A stretch of DNA of 64,000 nt from Knoellia sp. S7-12 (GTDB taxonomy: Bacteria; Actinomycetota; Actinomycetes; Actinomycetales; Dermatophilaceae): the NCBI RefSeq assembly GCF_040518285.1, contig NZ_CP155449.1, positions 1,612,001 through 1,676,000 of the forward strand, written 5' to 3'. Below the pieces are notes generated by a model. The model was not told where the DNA came from. It worked only from the letters and a program-made list of their open reading frames with translations, and did no database searches. The position numbers and the translations under genes were made by a program. Positions 53,802 through 62,018 of this stretch are shown here, one piece after another (position 1 is the stretch's first letter; each line of letters begins with the position of its first letter).

Positions 53802-54116
53802 TCAGCCCCAGCCGAGGGCCCTCAGGCCGGCCGCCACGGCCGCGGCTCCGATGACGACGACGAGGAAGTTCGCGCGCAGGAGCAGCAGCACGATCGCGGT
53901 GCCGACGGCCGCCAGTCGGGCGTCGACGTGCAACGAGCCGCCGTCACCACCGAACGTCTGGATCGCCACGAGCCCTGCCAACAGTGCGACGGGGAGCAGC
54001 GTCAGCACCCGACTGCGCTTGGGTCCCTCGACCCAGGACTCCGGCACGAGGTAGCCCGCGAGCTTGGTCGCATAGGCCAGCCCGGATGCGAGCAGCACGA
54101 TCGTCCAGGAGCTCAT
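53802..54116 (-). CDS. azlD: AzlD-family small membrane subunit
   Basis: The 104-residue protein has three to four membrane helices (LLASGLAYATKLAGYLVPES, VLTLLPVALLAGLVAI, ANFLVVVIGAAAVAAGL) and is the partner of AzlC in branched-chain amino-acid export. It overlaps azlC by 4 bases. Confidence 0.88.
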   Translation of the reverse strand: MSSWTIVLLASGLAYATKLAGYLVPESWVEGPKRSRVLTLLPVALLAGLVAIQTFGGDGGSLHVDARLAAVGTAIVLLLLRANFLVVVIGAAAVAAGLRALGWG

Positions 54117-54880
54117 GGCACGTCCTCGGGCGCGACCTTTTCGTGCCGGCCCCCGCCGCTGAGCCCGATGACCACAGCAGCGAGAACGGTGAGGATGACC
54201 GGCACACCGACGGGCAGCACGGGGGAGGTGAGCAGGGCGATCGCGACAGCCAGCACCATCGTCGCCGCCGCATCACGACTGCGCAGACGCGGCCAGAGCA
54301 ACGCCGTGAAGGCGGCAGCGGCCGCAGCGTCGAGCCCCCATCGCTGGGGTTCGCCGAGGGCGTTGCCGACCAGCGCCCCGACCAAAGTCATGAGGTTCCA
54401 GAAGACGAAGACGGCAATGCCCGTCACCCAGAACCCGAGCCGCCCGGCGCGCCGGTCCTCCTGTCCCACAGCCACAGCGGTCGACTCGTCGATCGTCACG
54501 TGGGCAGAAAGCAACCGCCGCAACCCGTGGACCTCGAGGATCCGTGAGGTCTGCAGGGCATAGAGCCCGTTGCGCACACCGAGCAGCGTCGAGGTCGCGA
54601 TCGCTGCCGACCCGGTGCCGCCAGCCCCGAGGATGCCGACAACGGCAAACTGCGATCCGCCACTGAAGAGCAGGATCGACAGGGCCACCGTCTGGAGGGT
54701 GCTCAGGCCGGATGCGACACCGAGCGCACCGAAGCTGATGCCGTAGGCGCCGGTCGCGATGCCGACCGAAAGCGACTGTCGCACAATGGCTTTGCGGCAT
54801 TCGCTGTCAAGCGGAGGGTATGCCGCGTGCTCGTCTCGCGCGACGTCCTCACCTCCCGGGTCGGCCGCCGACGTCGTCAC
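54113..54880 (-). CDS. azlC: AzlC-family branched-chain amino-acid exporter subunit
   Basis: A 255-residue membrane protein with the AzlC hallmarks GISFGALGVASGLSTLQTV, LLFSGGSQFAVVGILGAGG and LLGVRNGLYAL, then SAHVTIDESTAVAVGQ. With AzlD it exports valine, leucine or isoleucine analogues. The start overlaps the end of the GNAT gene by 4 bases, so echA-GNAT-azlC-azlD form one leftward operon. Confidence 0.92.
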   Translation of the reverse strand: MTTSAADPGGEDVARDEHAAYPPLDSECRKAIVRQSLSVGIATGAYGISFGALGVASGLSTLQTVALSILLFSGGSQFAVVGILGAGGTGSAAIATSTLLGVRNGLYALQTSRILEVHGLRRLLSAHVTIDESTAVAVGQEDRRAGRLGFWVTGIAVFVFWNLMTLVGALVGNALGEPQRWGLDAAAAAAFTALLWPRLRSRDAAATMVLAVAIALLTSPVLPVGVPVILTVLAAVVIGLSGGGRHEKVAPEDVP

Positions 54881-55527
54881 TCCGCCGTCTCCGTCCCTTC
54901 GGGCTCCGTCCCCTCGGGCTCGGTGCCATCGACATCCGAGTCCTCGAGGGCGAGCGAGGCGACGAGGCGAACCTCGCGCAGGGTGTCCCCGTCGGGCGAG
55001 ACGACTCGGTCGCGGTAGGCGCCGTCAGGTCCGAGGCCGGAGTCGACGAGGAAGGCGCGGGTGGACTCGTCGTCGGCGAGGACCCAGGTGGCGAGGTCTT
55101 CGGCGCCGAAGCCACGCAAGGTGTCGACGCAGGCGTTGAGCAACCGGGATCCGTGACCCATCCGGCGGGCGCCGGGGTGCACGCCGATCGCGGTGACCTC
55201 GCCGCAGGCCTGGCCGGTGTCGGGGTCCTGGCTCGGACCGATCGCGGCGAAGCCGACGACCTGCTCACCGGCGCGCGCGACCAGCAGTCGGTGCACACCC
55301 TCCGGCGGGCTCTCGAGCGACTGGCGCCAGGCCTTTGCGAAGGCGGGCGCCTCGAAAAGGGCGACGACCTCCTCGGGCAGACGGCCGGCAAACGCCTGCG
55401 TCCAGACCGCGGCCTGGACGACTCCGACGGCGGGGGCATCGGTGGGCTTGGCCGTGCGGACGCTCGCATCGGCCGTCGGGCCCATGGCGTGGGCGTGGTC
55501 GGCTCCGTCGCCGTGGTCGTGGCTCAT
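54877..55527 (-). CDS. GNAT-family N-acetyltransferase
   Basis: A 216-residue acetyltransferase with the acetyl-CoA motif VTAIGVHPGARRMGHGSRLL and LVDSGLGPDGAYRDRV. The N-terminus is His/Asp-rich (HDHGDGADHAHAMG), which might bind metal. The C-terminus carries near-identical TEPEG repeats. The substrate is unknown. Coupled upstream to echA and downstream to azlC by 4-base overlaps. Confidence 0.85.
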   Translation of the reverse strand: MSHDHGDGADHAHAMGPTADASVRTAKPTDAPAVGVVQAAVWTQAFAGRLPEEVVALFEAPAFAKAWRQSLESPPEGVHRLLVARAGEQVVGFAAIGPSQDPDTGQACGEVTAIGVHPGARRMGHGSRLLNACVDTLRGFGAEDLATWVLADDESTRAFLVDSGLGPDGAYRDRVVSPDGDTLREVRLVASLALEDSDVDGTEPEGTEPEGTETAE

Positions 55528-56252
55528 CGGCCCTGGAACTGTGGCGTGCGTCGCTCGCGGAAGGCTGAGCGTCCCTCGGTGAGGTCATCGCTGGACCAGG
55601 CCTCGGCGAACGCTGCTTCATAGCGTGCGACCTCGGCATGGTCACCGCCGTGGGCGTCGAAGCCGAGCTTGGACCCGGCCTGCGTCATGGGCGCGAGGTC
55701 GGCCGCCCTGGCGGCCAGCTCGAGGGCGGCATCGAGGTCGCCACGCACCTGCGAGAACCCGAGACGCCAGGCATCGTCGGCCGTGAGGACCGTGCCGGTG
55801 AGGACCATGTGACGGGCCGCGCCCTCCCCCCAGAAGCGGGTCACCCGCTCGAGAGTCCAGTGGTTGACCATGAGACCCAACTTGGCGACCGGGACGGCGA
55901 AGCGAGCGTCATCGGTGACGACCCGGAGGTCACAGGAGACAGCGAGCTGCATACCCAGTCCCATGCACGACCCGGAGATGGCAGCGACCGTCGTGATCGG
56001 CGCCTGCGCGAGGCGCGCGAGCACCTCGGCGAGACGGTCGGTGAAGCCCACGTCCTCGAGCTCGGTCAGGTCGGCACCTGCGCAGAAGTGCCCACCCTCG
56101 CCGGTGATGACGAGGGCCCTTGAGGACTCGACCGCCGCCGCGATGGCGTCGTCCAGCTCCTCGAGGGCGTCATGGTTGAGAGCATTGCGTCGTTCCGTCC
56201 GGTCGATCGTGAGGACGGTGACCCGGTCGGAGGTGCGTGAGTGAATCGCCAC
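55524..56252 (-). CDS. Enoyl-CoA hydratase/isomerase family protein
   Basis: A 242-residue crotonase-fold protein: ALNHDALEELDDAI, the oxyanion-hole segment GGHFCAGADLTEL, and ISGSCMGLGMQLAVSCDLRV. Glu at the first catalytic position of hydratases is not obvious in GSCMGLG, where Met occupies the usual Ala-x-x-Gly context, so the reaction is uncertain. First gene of the echA-GNAT-azlCD operon. Confidence 0.87.
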   Translation of the reverse strand: MAIHSRTSDRVTVLTIDRTERRNALNHDALEELDDAIAAAVESSRALVITGEGGHFCAGADLTELEDVGFTDRLAEVLARLAQAPITTVAAISGSCMGLGMQLAVSCDLRVVTDDARFAVPVAKLGLMVNHWTLERVTRFWGEGAARHMVLTGTVLTADDAWRLGFSQVRGDLDAALELAARAADLAPMTQAGSKLGFDAHGGDHAEVARYEAAFAEAWSSDDLTEGRSAFRERRTPQFQGR

Positions 56253-56265
56253 GCGGTCGAGCCTA
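56253..56265 (-). promoter_or_regulatory. Leaderless promoter of the crotonase-family gene
   Basis: On the minus strand TAGGCT (56260-56265) lies seven bases before GTG 56252, with no ribosome-binding site. Confidence 0.5.
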
Positions 56266-56293
56266 ACGGGGAGTCGTTTGTGAGGATGGAGGC

Positions 56294-57097
56294 GTGTCCC
56301 TGCTCCGTCGTCCCTCGAAGCCGCATCCGGTCTTCCGCCCCCTCGCCGTGGCCGAGGTCGATCCCGTCGCGGAGCATGCGGTGTCGATCGGGTTCGACGT
56401 GAGCGAGATGCCGGCCTTCCTCGACTATCGCGCCGGGCAGTACGTCACGTTGCGTGCTCTCGTGGGTGGTGAGGACGTGCGCCAGTCGTATTCGATCTGG
56501 GTGCCGCCGAGCCGTGCTCGTCGCGAGGGCATCATCCGCGTGGCAGCTGCTGCCGTGCAGGGTGGGCGCATGTCGCCGTGGCTCGCGTCCGAGGTGGAGG
56601 TCGGCGAGGTCATGGGGGTGCTCCCACCGCTGGGGGAGTTCACCCTCGACGAGGCTGCGGGGCCTCGGCACCACGTCGGCGTCGTCGGTGGCTCCGGGAT
56701 CACTCCGGTGCTTGCGATCACCGCTGCCGCGCTGGAGCAGCACTCGGAGTCGACGTTCGACCTCATCATCGCCAACCGCACTCGTGCGTCGACTGTCCTT
56801 GGCCGCGAGGTGGCAGACCTCGAGGCGGCCTCCGGTGGGCGCCTGCGCGTCGAGCACGTGATGAGTCGTGAGGCTGTCGATGGCGTGCGCCACGGCCGCA
56901 TCGACCCGTTGGTCATCCGCGCCGTTCTCGACGACGTCGGTGGACCCGCAGACGTCGACGACTGGTGGTTGTGTGGACCCGAGGGCCTCATCGCCGATGT
57001 CGAGGCCTGGCTGGCCGGCTCGGGCGTCGGGGTCGAGCACATCCACCGCGAGCGGTTCACCTCAACCGGGCCAGTCGACCCGCTCAAGAAGCCCTAG
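56294..57097 (+). CDS. FAD/NAD(P)-dependent oxidoreductase lacking a ferredoxin domain
   Basis: A 267-residue ferredoxin-NADP reductase-type protein with the FAD motifs YRAGQYVTL and RQSYSIW, the NAD(P) loop VGGSGITPVLA and CGPEG near the end. It resembles the reductase half of PaaE-type proteins, but stops before where the C-terminal 2Fe-2S domain would be. It would therefore need a separate electron acceptor. No oxygenase is adjacent. GTG 56294 follows GGAGG closely. Confidence 0.85.
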   Translation: MSLLRRPSKPHPVFRPLAVAEVDPVAEHAVSIGFDVSEMPAFLDYRAGQYVTLRALVGGEDVRQSYSIWVPPSRARREGIIRVAAAAVQGGRMSPWLASEVEVGEVMGVLPPLGEFTLDEAAGPRHHVGVVGGSGITPVLAITAAALEQHSESTFDLIIANRTRASTVLGREVADLEAASGGRLRVEHVMSREAVDGVRHGRIDPLVIRAVLDDVGGPADVDDWWLCGPEGLIADVEAWLAGSGVGVEHIHRERFTSTGPVDPLKKP

Positions 57098-57558
57098 CGC
57101 TCGTAGGTCACCCAGGCGAAGCCGTCGCGCTCCTCACGAGCCGTCTCGTGCCACTGGGCCGGGTCGATCGCCGGGAAGCGCACGTCACCATCAGGCTCCT
57201 GGTCGACCTCGGTGATGAGCAGCCGGTGAGCAAACGGCATCGCCTGTGCATAGACGTCACCACCGCCACAGACGAACACCTCGTCCGCCGGCCCGGCCAC
57301 ACCGAGCGCGTCGTCGAGCGAGTGCACCGTCTCGACATCGGCGTGGTGCCAGTCCTGCTGGCGGGTGATGACGATCGTCCGACGGCCGGGCAGGACCCGC
57401 CCGATCGAGTCGAAGGTCTTGCGCCCCATGACCATCGCGTGCCCCATGGTCGTCCGCTTGAAGAACGCGAAGTCCTCGGGCAGGTGCCACGGCATGTCGT
57501 TGTCGGCGCCGATGACGCCGTTGCGTCCAACCGCTGCGATGAGCGTCACCTGGGTCAT
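57094..57558 (-). CDS. folA: Dihydrofolate reductase
   Basis: The 154-residue enzyme regenerates tetrahydrofolate after ThyA uses methylene-THF. Conserved parts: LIAAVGRNGVIGADNDMPWH, the substrate Asp/Glu equivalent in LPEDFAFFKRTT, MGRKTFDSIGRVLPGR and VFVCGGGDVYAQAM. It is in the same orientation as thyA, 115 bases downstream of it, but has its own -10, so separate control is likely. It overlaps the convergent oxidoreductase gene by 4 bases. Confidence 0.96.
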   Translation of the reverse strand: MTQVTLIAAVGRNGVIGADNDMPWHLPEDFAFFKRTTMGHAMVMGRKTFDSIGRVLPGRRTIVITRQQDWHHADVETVHSLDDALGVAGPADEVFVCGGGDVYAQAMPFAHRLLITEVDQEPDGDVRFPAIDPAQWHETAREERDGFAWVTYER

Positions 57559-57571
57559 GCCGCTCACCCTA
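57559..57571 (-). promoter_or_regulatory. folA promoter, leaderless
   Basis: Minus-strand TAGGGT (57566-57571) stands seven bases before the folA ATG at 57558. Confidence 0.6.
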
Positions 57572-57594
57572 TTGCCGTCGGAACCACAGCGGCG

Positions 57595-57653
57595 GGTATG
57601 CCGCACGCTCGCGGGTGAGCGCGGGTCCCACGCTCTGCGTGGGCCGGCATACC
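57595..57653 (-). terminator. Cloverleaf-like inverted repeat with GTATGCC ends, thyA-folA spacer
   Basis: The outer stem is GGTATGCCG (57595-57603) with CGGCATACC (57645-57653). Inside are a perfect hairpin CCCACGC-TCT-GCGTGGG (57627-57643) and a second pairing CGCTC/GAGCG near 57607-57621. It lies just after the thyA stop and may terminate thyA or process the message. Confidence 0.7.
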
Positions 57654-57673
57654 GGATCGTTGTTGGTCCGGTC

Positions 57674-58465
57674 TCAGACCGCGATCTGAGCCTTGATGCC
57701 CGGGTGCGGGTCGTAGCCGACCAGTTCGAAGTCGTCGAGGTCGTAGTCGTCGATCGCCCCCTTGGGCGTGATGCGCATCGTCGGCAGCGGTCGCGGCTCA
57801 CGGGTCAGCTGGAGCCGGGCCTGCTCGAGGTGGTTGGAGTAGAGGTGCGCGTCGCCGAGCGTGTGGACGAACTCGCCCGGCTCGAGGTCGGTGAGCTGCG
57901 CGACCATCATCGTGAGCAGGGCGTAGGACGCGATGTTGAACGGCACACCGAGGAAGACGTCGGCCGAGCGTTGGTAGAGCTGGCACGACAGCTTGCCGTT
58001 GCTCACATAGAACTGGAAGAGGGCGTGGCACGGCGGCAGCGCCATGTCGTCGACGTCGGCGACGTTCCACGCGCTGACGATGTGCCGGCGGCTGTCCGGG
58101 TTGGTGCGGATGCCCTCGATCACCTTGGCGATCTGGTCGACCTGCCGTCCGTCGGGTGTGGGCCAGGACCGCCACTGGTGGCCGTAGACCGGGCCGAGGT
58201 CGCCGAGCTCGTCGGCCCACTCGTCCCAGATCGAGATGCCGCGCTCCTGCAGCCAGCGCACGTTGGTGTCACCACGCAGGAACCAGAGGAGCTCGCCGAT
58301 GATCGACTTGAGGTGGACCTTCTTGGTCGTGACGACCGGGAACCCCTCTGCGAGGTCGAAGCGCATCTGGTGCCCGAAGACCGAGCGCGTGCCGGTCCCG
58401 GTGCGGTCGGACTTGTCAACGCCCTCGTCGAGGATTCGGTCGAGGAGATCGAGGTACTGGCGCAT
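57674..58465 (-). CDS. thyA: Thymidylate synthase
   Basis: The 263-residue enzyme makes dTMP from dUMP and methylene-THF. It has the catalytic Cys146 in [52 protein letters not shown] and HLYSNHLEQ. Length and the Cys position match the classical ThyA. The start ATG at 58465 lies eight bases after TACGCT. Linked with folA, its metabolic partner. Confidence 0.98.
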   Translation of the reverse strand: MRQYLDLLDRILDEGVDKSDRTGTGTRSVFGHQMRFDLAEGFPVVTTKKVHLKSIIGELLWFLRGDTNVRWLQERGISIWDEWADELGDLGPVYGHQWRSWPTPDGRQVDQIAKVIEGIRTNPDSRRHIVSAWNVADVDDMALPPCHALFQFYVSNGKLSCQLYQRSADVFLGVPFNIASYALLTMMVAQLTDLEPGEFVHTLGDAHLYSNHLEQARLQLTREPRPLPTMRITPKGAIDDYDLDDFELVGYDPHPGIKAQIAV

Positions 58466-58547
58466 GGTTCCAGAGCGTAGTCGCGACCACCGACGAAGCT
58501 GAGCCGACGCAGGGACGACGCCGGGACGACGTCCGGATCGCAACGAC

Positions 58548-58560
58548 TACCCTGAGGGTC
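58548..58560 (+). promoter_or_regulatory. dapA promoter, leaderless
   Basis: TACCCT at 58548-58553 is a -10 box seven bases before the dapA ATG at 58561. Confidence 0.6.
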
Positions 58561-59448
58561 ATGACGACGAACCCCTTCGGCCGGGTCATCACGGCCATGG
58601 TCACACCAATGAAATCCGACGGATCCGTGGACGAGCAGGGCGTTCGAGCGGTCGTCGAGCACCTCATTGCCAACGGTCACGACGGCATCGTCGTCAACGG
58701 AACGACGGGGGAGTCTTCGACACTCACCGACGACGAGAGCATCGACATCATCCGCCTCGCCAAGGAGATCGCGGGGGAGCGTGCAGCCGTCACGGCTGGC
58801 ATCGGGTCCAACGACACCGCGCACAGCATCCACATGTCGTCGCGCGCTACTGAGGTCGGAGCCGACGCCCTGCTCCTCGTGTCGCCTTACTACAACAAGC
58901 CGCCGCAGGCCGGACTGTTGGCGCACTGCCGCGCGGTTGCCGACTCGACCGAGCTGCCGATCATGATCTACGACATCCCGGCACGCACCGCCACACCCTT
59001 CGAGACCGAGACCCTGGTCGCGCTCGCGGAGCACCCGCAGATCGTGGCCGTCAAGGACGCCAAGGGGCAGCCCTGGGCGGCGACGAAGGTCCTGGCGAGC
59101 ACCGACCTGCTCTGGTTCTCCGGCGCCGATGAGGACACCCTCGGCCTGCTCGCGCTGGGAGCGGTCGGCACGGTCAGCGTCGTGGGTCACGTCGCGGGCA
59201 AGGAGTATGCCGCGATGCTCGCCGCCGTCGACGCCGGGGACCTCGCCACCGCTCGAGACATCCACCGCCGACTCATCCCGGCCGTCGACGCGATCATGTC
59301 GACCTCGCAGGGCGCCATCATGGTCAAGGCCGCGCTCGTCGAGTTGGGTGTCATCGAGTCGGCCTTCGTGAGGTTGCCGCTGGTCGAGTCGCCACCGGAG
59401 CATCTCGAGATCCTCCGCAAGGGTCTCGCGCAGGCAGGTCTGCGTTGA
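58561..59448 (+). CDS. dapA: 4-hydroxy-tetrahydrodipicolinate synthase
   Basis: The 295-residue class I aldolase condenses pyruvate with aspartate semialdehyde. Visible active-site parts are NGTTGESSTL (Thr48-Thr49), VSPYYNKPPQ, IYDIPARTA with Tyr137, and the Schiff-base Lys165 in VAVKDAKGQ. It precedes rnj with a 4-base overlap (TTGA), the order typical of actinobacteria. Confidence 0.97.
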   Translation: MTTNPFGRVITAMVTPMKSDGSVDEQGVRAVVEHLIANGHDGIVVNGTTGESSTLTDDESIDIIRLAKEIAGERAAVTAGIGSNDTAHSIHMSSRATEVGADALLLVSPYYNKPPQAGLLAHCRAVADSTELPIMIYDIPARTATPFETETLVALAEHPQIVAVKDAKGQPWAATKVLASTDLLWFSGADEDTLGLLALGAVGTVSVVGHVAGKEYAAMLAAVDAGDLATARDIHRRLIPAVDAIMSTSQGAIMVKAALVELGVIESAFVRLPLVESPPEHLEILRKGLAQAGLR

Positions 59449-61130
59449 GCCACCCGCACCCCGAGCTCTCCCTGCCCCAACCCCTCGCAGACGGGGGTGT
59501 CCGCGTCGTCGCTCTCGGCGGTCTCGGTGAGGTCGGCCGCAACATGGCCGTCATCGAGCACCAGGGCCAGCTGCTCATCATCGACTGCGGCGTCCTCTTC
59601 CCGGACGACCACCACCCCGGCATCGACCTGATCCTCCCGGACTTCAGCTACATCGCCGACCGGCTCCACGACGTCCAGGCGATCGTCCTGACCCACGGTC
59701 ACGAGGACCACATCGGCGCCGTGCCGTTCCTGCTGCGCCTCAAGCCCGACCTCCCGCTCGTGGGCTCCAACCTGACCCTGGCCCTCATCGAGGCCAAGCT
59801 CAAGGAACACCGGATCAAGCCCTACACGCTGGCCGTGAAGGAGGGTGGCCGCGAGACCTTCGGAGTCTTCGACTGCGAGTTCGTCGCCGTCAACCACTCC
59901 ATCCCCGACGCGCTCGCCGTCTTCGTGCGGACCTCGGGCGGGACGATCCTGCACACCGGCGACTTCAAGATGGACCAGCTGCCCCTCGACGGACGCCTCA
60001 CCGACCTGCGCGCCTTCGCGCGGTTGGGGGAGGAGGGCGTCGACCTGTTCATGACGGACTCGACCAACGCCGAGGTCCCGGGTTTCACCACACCCGAGAA
60101 GGACATCGCGCCGGCGATCGACCGCGTGTTCCGTGACGCCCAGAGGCGCGTCATCGTGGCCTGCTTCTCCTCGCACGTGCACCGCGTCCAGCAGGTCCTC
60201 AATGCCGCCGAGAAGTCGGGTCGCAAGGTCGCCATGGTCGGCCGCTCGATGGTCCGCAACATGGGGATCGCCGCAGACCTCGGATACCTCCACGTCCCCG
60301 ACGGCATCCTGATCGACTTCAAGAAGCTCGGGAACCTGCCCGACAACAAGGTGACGCTCATCTGCACCGGCTCGCAGGGCGAGCCCATGGCGGCCCTGTC
60401 GCGCATGGCCAACCGCGACCACCAGATCGAGGTCGGTGACGGTGACACCGTCCTCATGGCCTCCTCGCTCATCCCCGGCAACGAGAACGCCGTCTATCGC
60501 GTCATCAACGGGCTCATGCGGCTCGGCGCCGACGTCGTGCACAAGGGCAACGCCAAGGTGCACGTCTCGGGCCACGCCAGTGCTGGTGAGCTCCTCTACT
60601 GCTACAACATCGTCAAGCCCCGCAACGTCATGCCGGTCCACGGAGAGTGGCGCCACCTGCGCGCCAACGCGGACCTGGCCCTTGCAACCGGTGTGCACCC
60701 CAAGGGTGTCGTCGTGGTCGAGGACGGTGTGGTCGTCGACCTCATCGACGGCAGGGTGCGGGTTGCGGGTGCTGTGCCCTGTGGCTATGTCTATGTCGAT
60801 GGCTCGTCGGTTGGTGAGGCTGATGAGGGCCTGCTCAAGGACCGTCGGATCCTGCGCGACGAGGGGTTCATCTCCGTCATCGTCGTCATGGACTCGACCA
60901 CCGGCAAGATCGTCGCCGGTCCGGAGATCGCGGCCCGCGGCTTCGTCGAGGGAGACATGGTCTTCGACGACGTCATGCCGAGTCTGGTCAAGGCGCTCGA
61001 CGACGCCACCGCCCAGGGCATGAACGACAGCTATCAGCTCGAGCAGGTCATGCGGCGCTCGGTCGGTGGCTGGGTCGGCCGCAAGATCCGCCGTCGCCCG
61101 ATGATCATTCCCGTCGTCATCGAGACCTGA
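59445..61130 (+). CDS. rnj: Ribonuclease J
   Basis: The 561-residue metallo-beta-lactamase/beta-CASP nuclease matures and degrades RNA. The metal motif is THGHEDHIG (His84, His86, Asp88, His89), with HTGDFKMDQ, the beta-CASP TDSTNAEVPG, HVSGHASAGEL and MPVHGEWRHL. The start is TTG 59445, overlapping the dapA stop by 4 bases; no other start fits the coupling. Confidence 0.97.
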   Translation: MSHPHPELSLPQPLADGGVRVVALGGLGEVGRNMAVIEHQGQLLIIDCGVLFPDDHHPGIDLILPDFSYIADRLHDVQAIVLTHGHEDHIGAVPFLLRLKPDLPLVGSNLTLALIEAKLKEHRIKPYTLAVKEGGRETFGVFDCEFVAVNHSIPDALAVFVRTSGGTILHTGDFKMDQLPLDGRLTDLRAFARLGEEGVDLFMTDSTNAEVPGFTTPEKDIAPAIDRVFRDAQRRVIVACFSSHVHRVQQVLNAAEKSGRKVAMVGRSMVRNMGIAADLGYLHVPDGILIDFKKLGNLPDNKVTLICTGSQGEPMAALSRMANRDHQIEVGDGDTVLMASSLIPGNENAVYRVINGLMRLGADVVHKGNAKVHVSGHASAGELLYCYNIVKPRNVMPVHGEWRHLRANADLALATGVHPKGVVVVEDGVVVDLIDGRVRVAGAVPCGYVYVDGSSVGEADEGLLKDRRILRDEGFISVIVVMDSTTGKIVAGPEIAARGFVEGDMVFDDVMPSLVKALDDATAQGMNDSYQLEQVMRRSVGGWVGRKIRRRPMIIPVVIET

Positions 61131-61173
61131 GGCTGCGGCTGCCGCTGAGCGACCCGCGTGGTGCTCTTCCCAT

Positions 61174-61206
61174 GTGCTGGCTTTTCTACCAAGGTGTAGC
61201 CAACAC
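61174..61206 (+). promoter_or_regulatory. Inverted repeat upstream of sdh operon
   Basis: GTGCTGGCT (61174-61182) and AGCCAACAC (61198-61206) are inverted repeats with one mismatch, ending right before the AAGGAGG ribosome-binding site of the first sdh gene. It could be an operator or a leader hairpin controlling translation. Confidence 0.4.
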
Positions 61207-61220
61207 AAGGAGGTGTGGCG

Positions 61221-62018
61221 GTGGCGACTCCGGAGCTGACCGGCGTACGAGGACCGACGCGGGCCGGAATCGAGGCCCGCACCCTTCGCGAGGACCGCTG
61301 GTGGTTGTCGCCCCTGGTGACTTTCGTGGTGTTCGCGGCCTTCGTGGTCTACGCGACGGTCCGGGCGTTCATGGGGCGGGACTACTACGCCTCGCCCTAC
61401 CTGTCGCCCTTCTACTCGCCCTGTCTGGGCGACTGTGTCGAAGGGGCATCGGACTTCGGGCAGCCCTTCAAAGCGTTCCCGTTGTCCGCGGCGCTGATCA
61501 TCCTGATCTTCCCGCTGGGCTTCCGGATGACCTGCTACTACTACCGCAAGGCCTACTACCGGGCGTTCTGGCTCTCGCCACCGGCCTGCGCCGTGGCCGA
61601 GCCGCACAAGGCCTACTCCGGTGAAACGCGCTTCCCGCTGATCCTGCAGAACCTCCACCGCTGGTTCTGGTACGCGGCCGTGCTCGTCGCCATCGTCCTG
61701 ACCTTCGATGTGGTGCTGGCCTTCCGCAACGCCGAGCACGAGTGGGGGCACATGGGTCTCGGCACGGTGCTGATGATGATCAACGTCGCCTTCATCTGGC
61801 TCTACACGCTGTCGTGTCACTCGTGTCGGCACACCGTGGGTGGCCGGCTGCGGCACTTCTCGAAGCACCCAGTGCGCTACAAGCTCTGGACCTGGGTCTC
61901 GAAACTGAACGTCAACCATGCCCGCTATGCGTGGGTGTCCCTGTTCTCCGTGGCCCTGGTCGACCTCTACATCTGGTTGCTGGCGGCAGGCGTGATCGAC
62001 GACGTGAGGTTCTTCTGA
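61221..62018 (+). CDS. Succinate dehydrogenase membrane-anchor subunit (actinobacterial SdhC-like)
   Basis: A 265-residue protein with five to six membrane helices and His residues suitable as haem ligands (NLHRWFWYA, CHSCRH, NVNHARYAW). It precedes sdhA and partial sdhB, where actinobacteria of this group encode a long fused anchor instead of separate SdhC and SdhD. GTG 61221 has AAGGAGG at seven-base spacing; GTG 61215 is too close. It joins sdhA as TGATG. Confidence 0.85.
   Translation: MATPELTGVRGPTRAGIEARTLREDRWWLSPLVTFVVFAAFVVYATVRAFMGRDYYASPYLSPFYSPCLGDCVEGASDFGQPFKAFPLSAALIILIFPLGFRMTCYYYRKAYYRAFWLSPPACAVAEPHKAYSGETRFPLILQNLHRWFWYAAVLVAIVLTFDVVLAFRNAEHEWGHMGLGTVLMMINVAFIWLYTLSCHSCRHTVGGRLRHFSKHPVRYKLWTWVSKLNVNHARYAWVSLFSVALVDLYIWLLAAGVIDDVRFF

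Noticed and set aside
59187..61919. Minus-strand open frame of 910 codons opposite dapA and rnj
   Set aside because: It lies opposite dapA, rnj and the sdhC-like gene, all well supported, and is rich in Asp/His/Arg/Val as expected for the reverse complement of high-GC coding DNA.
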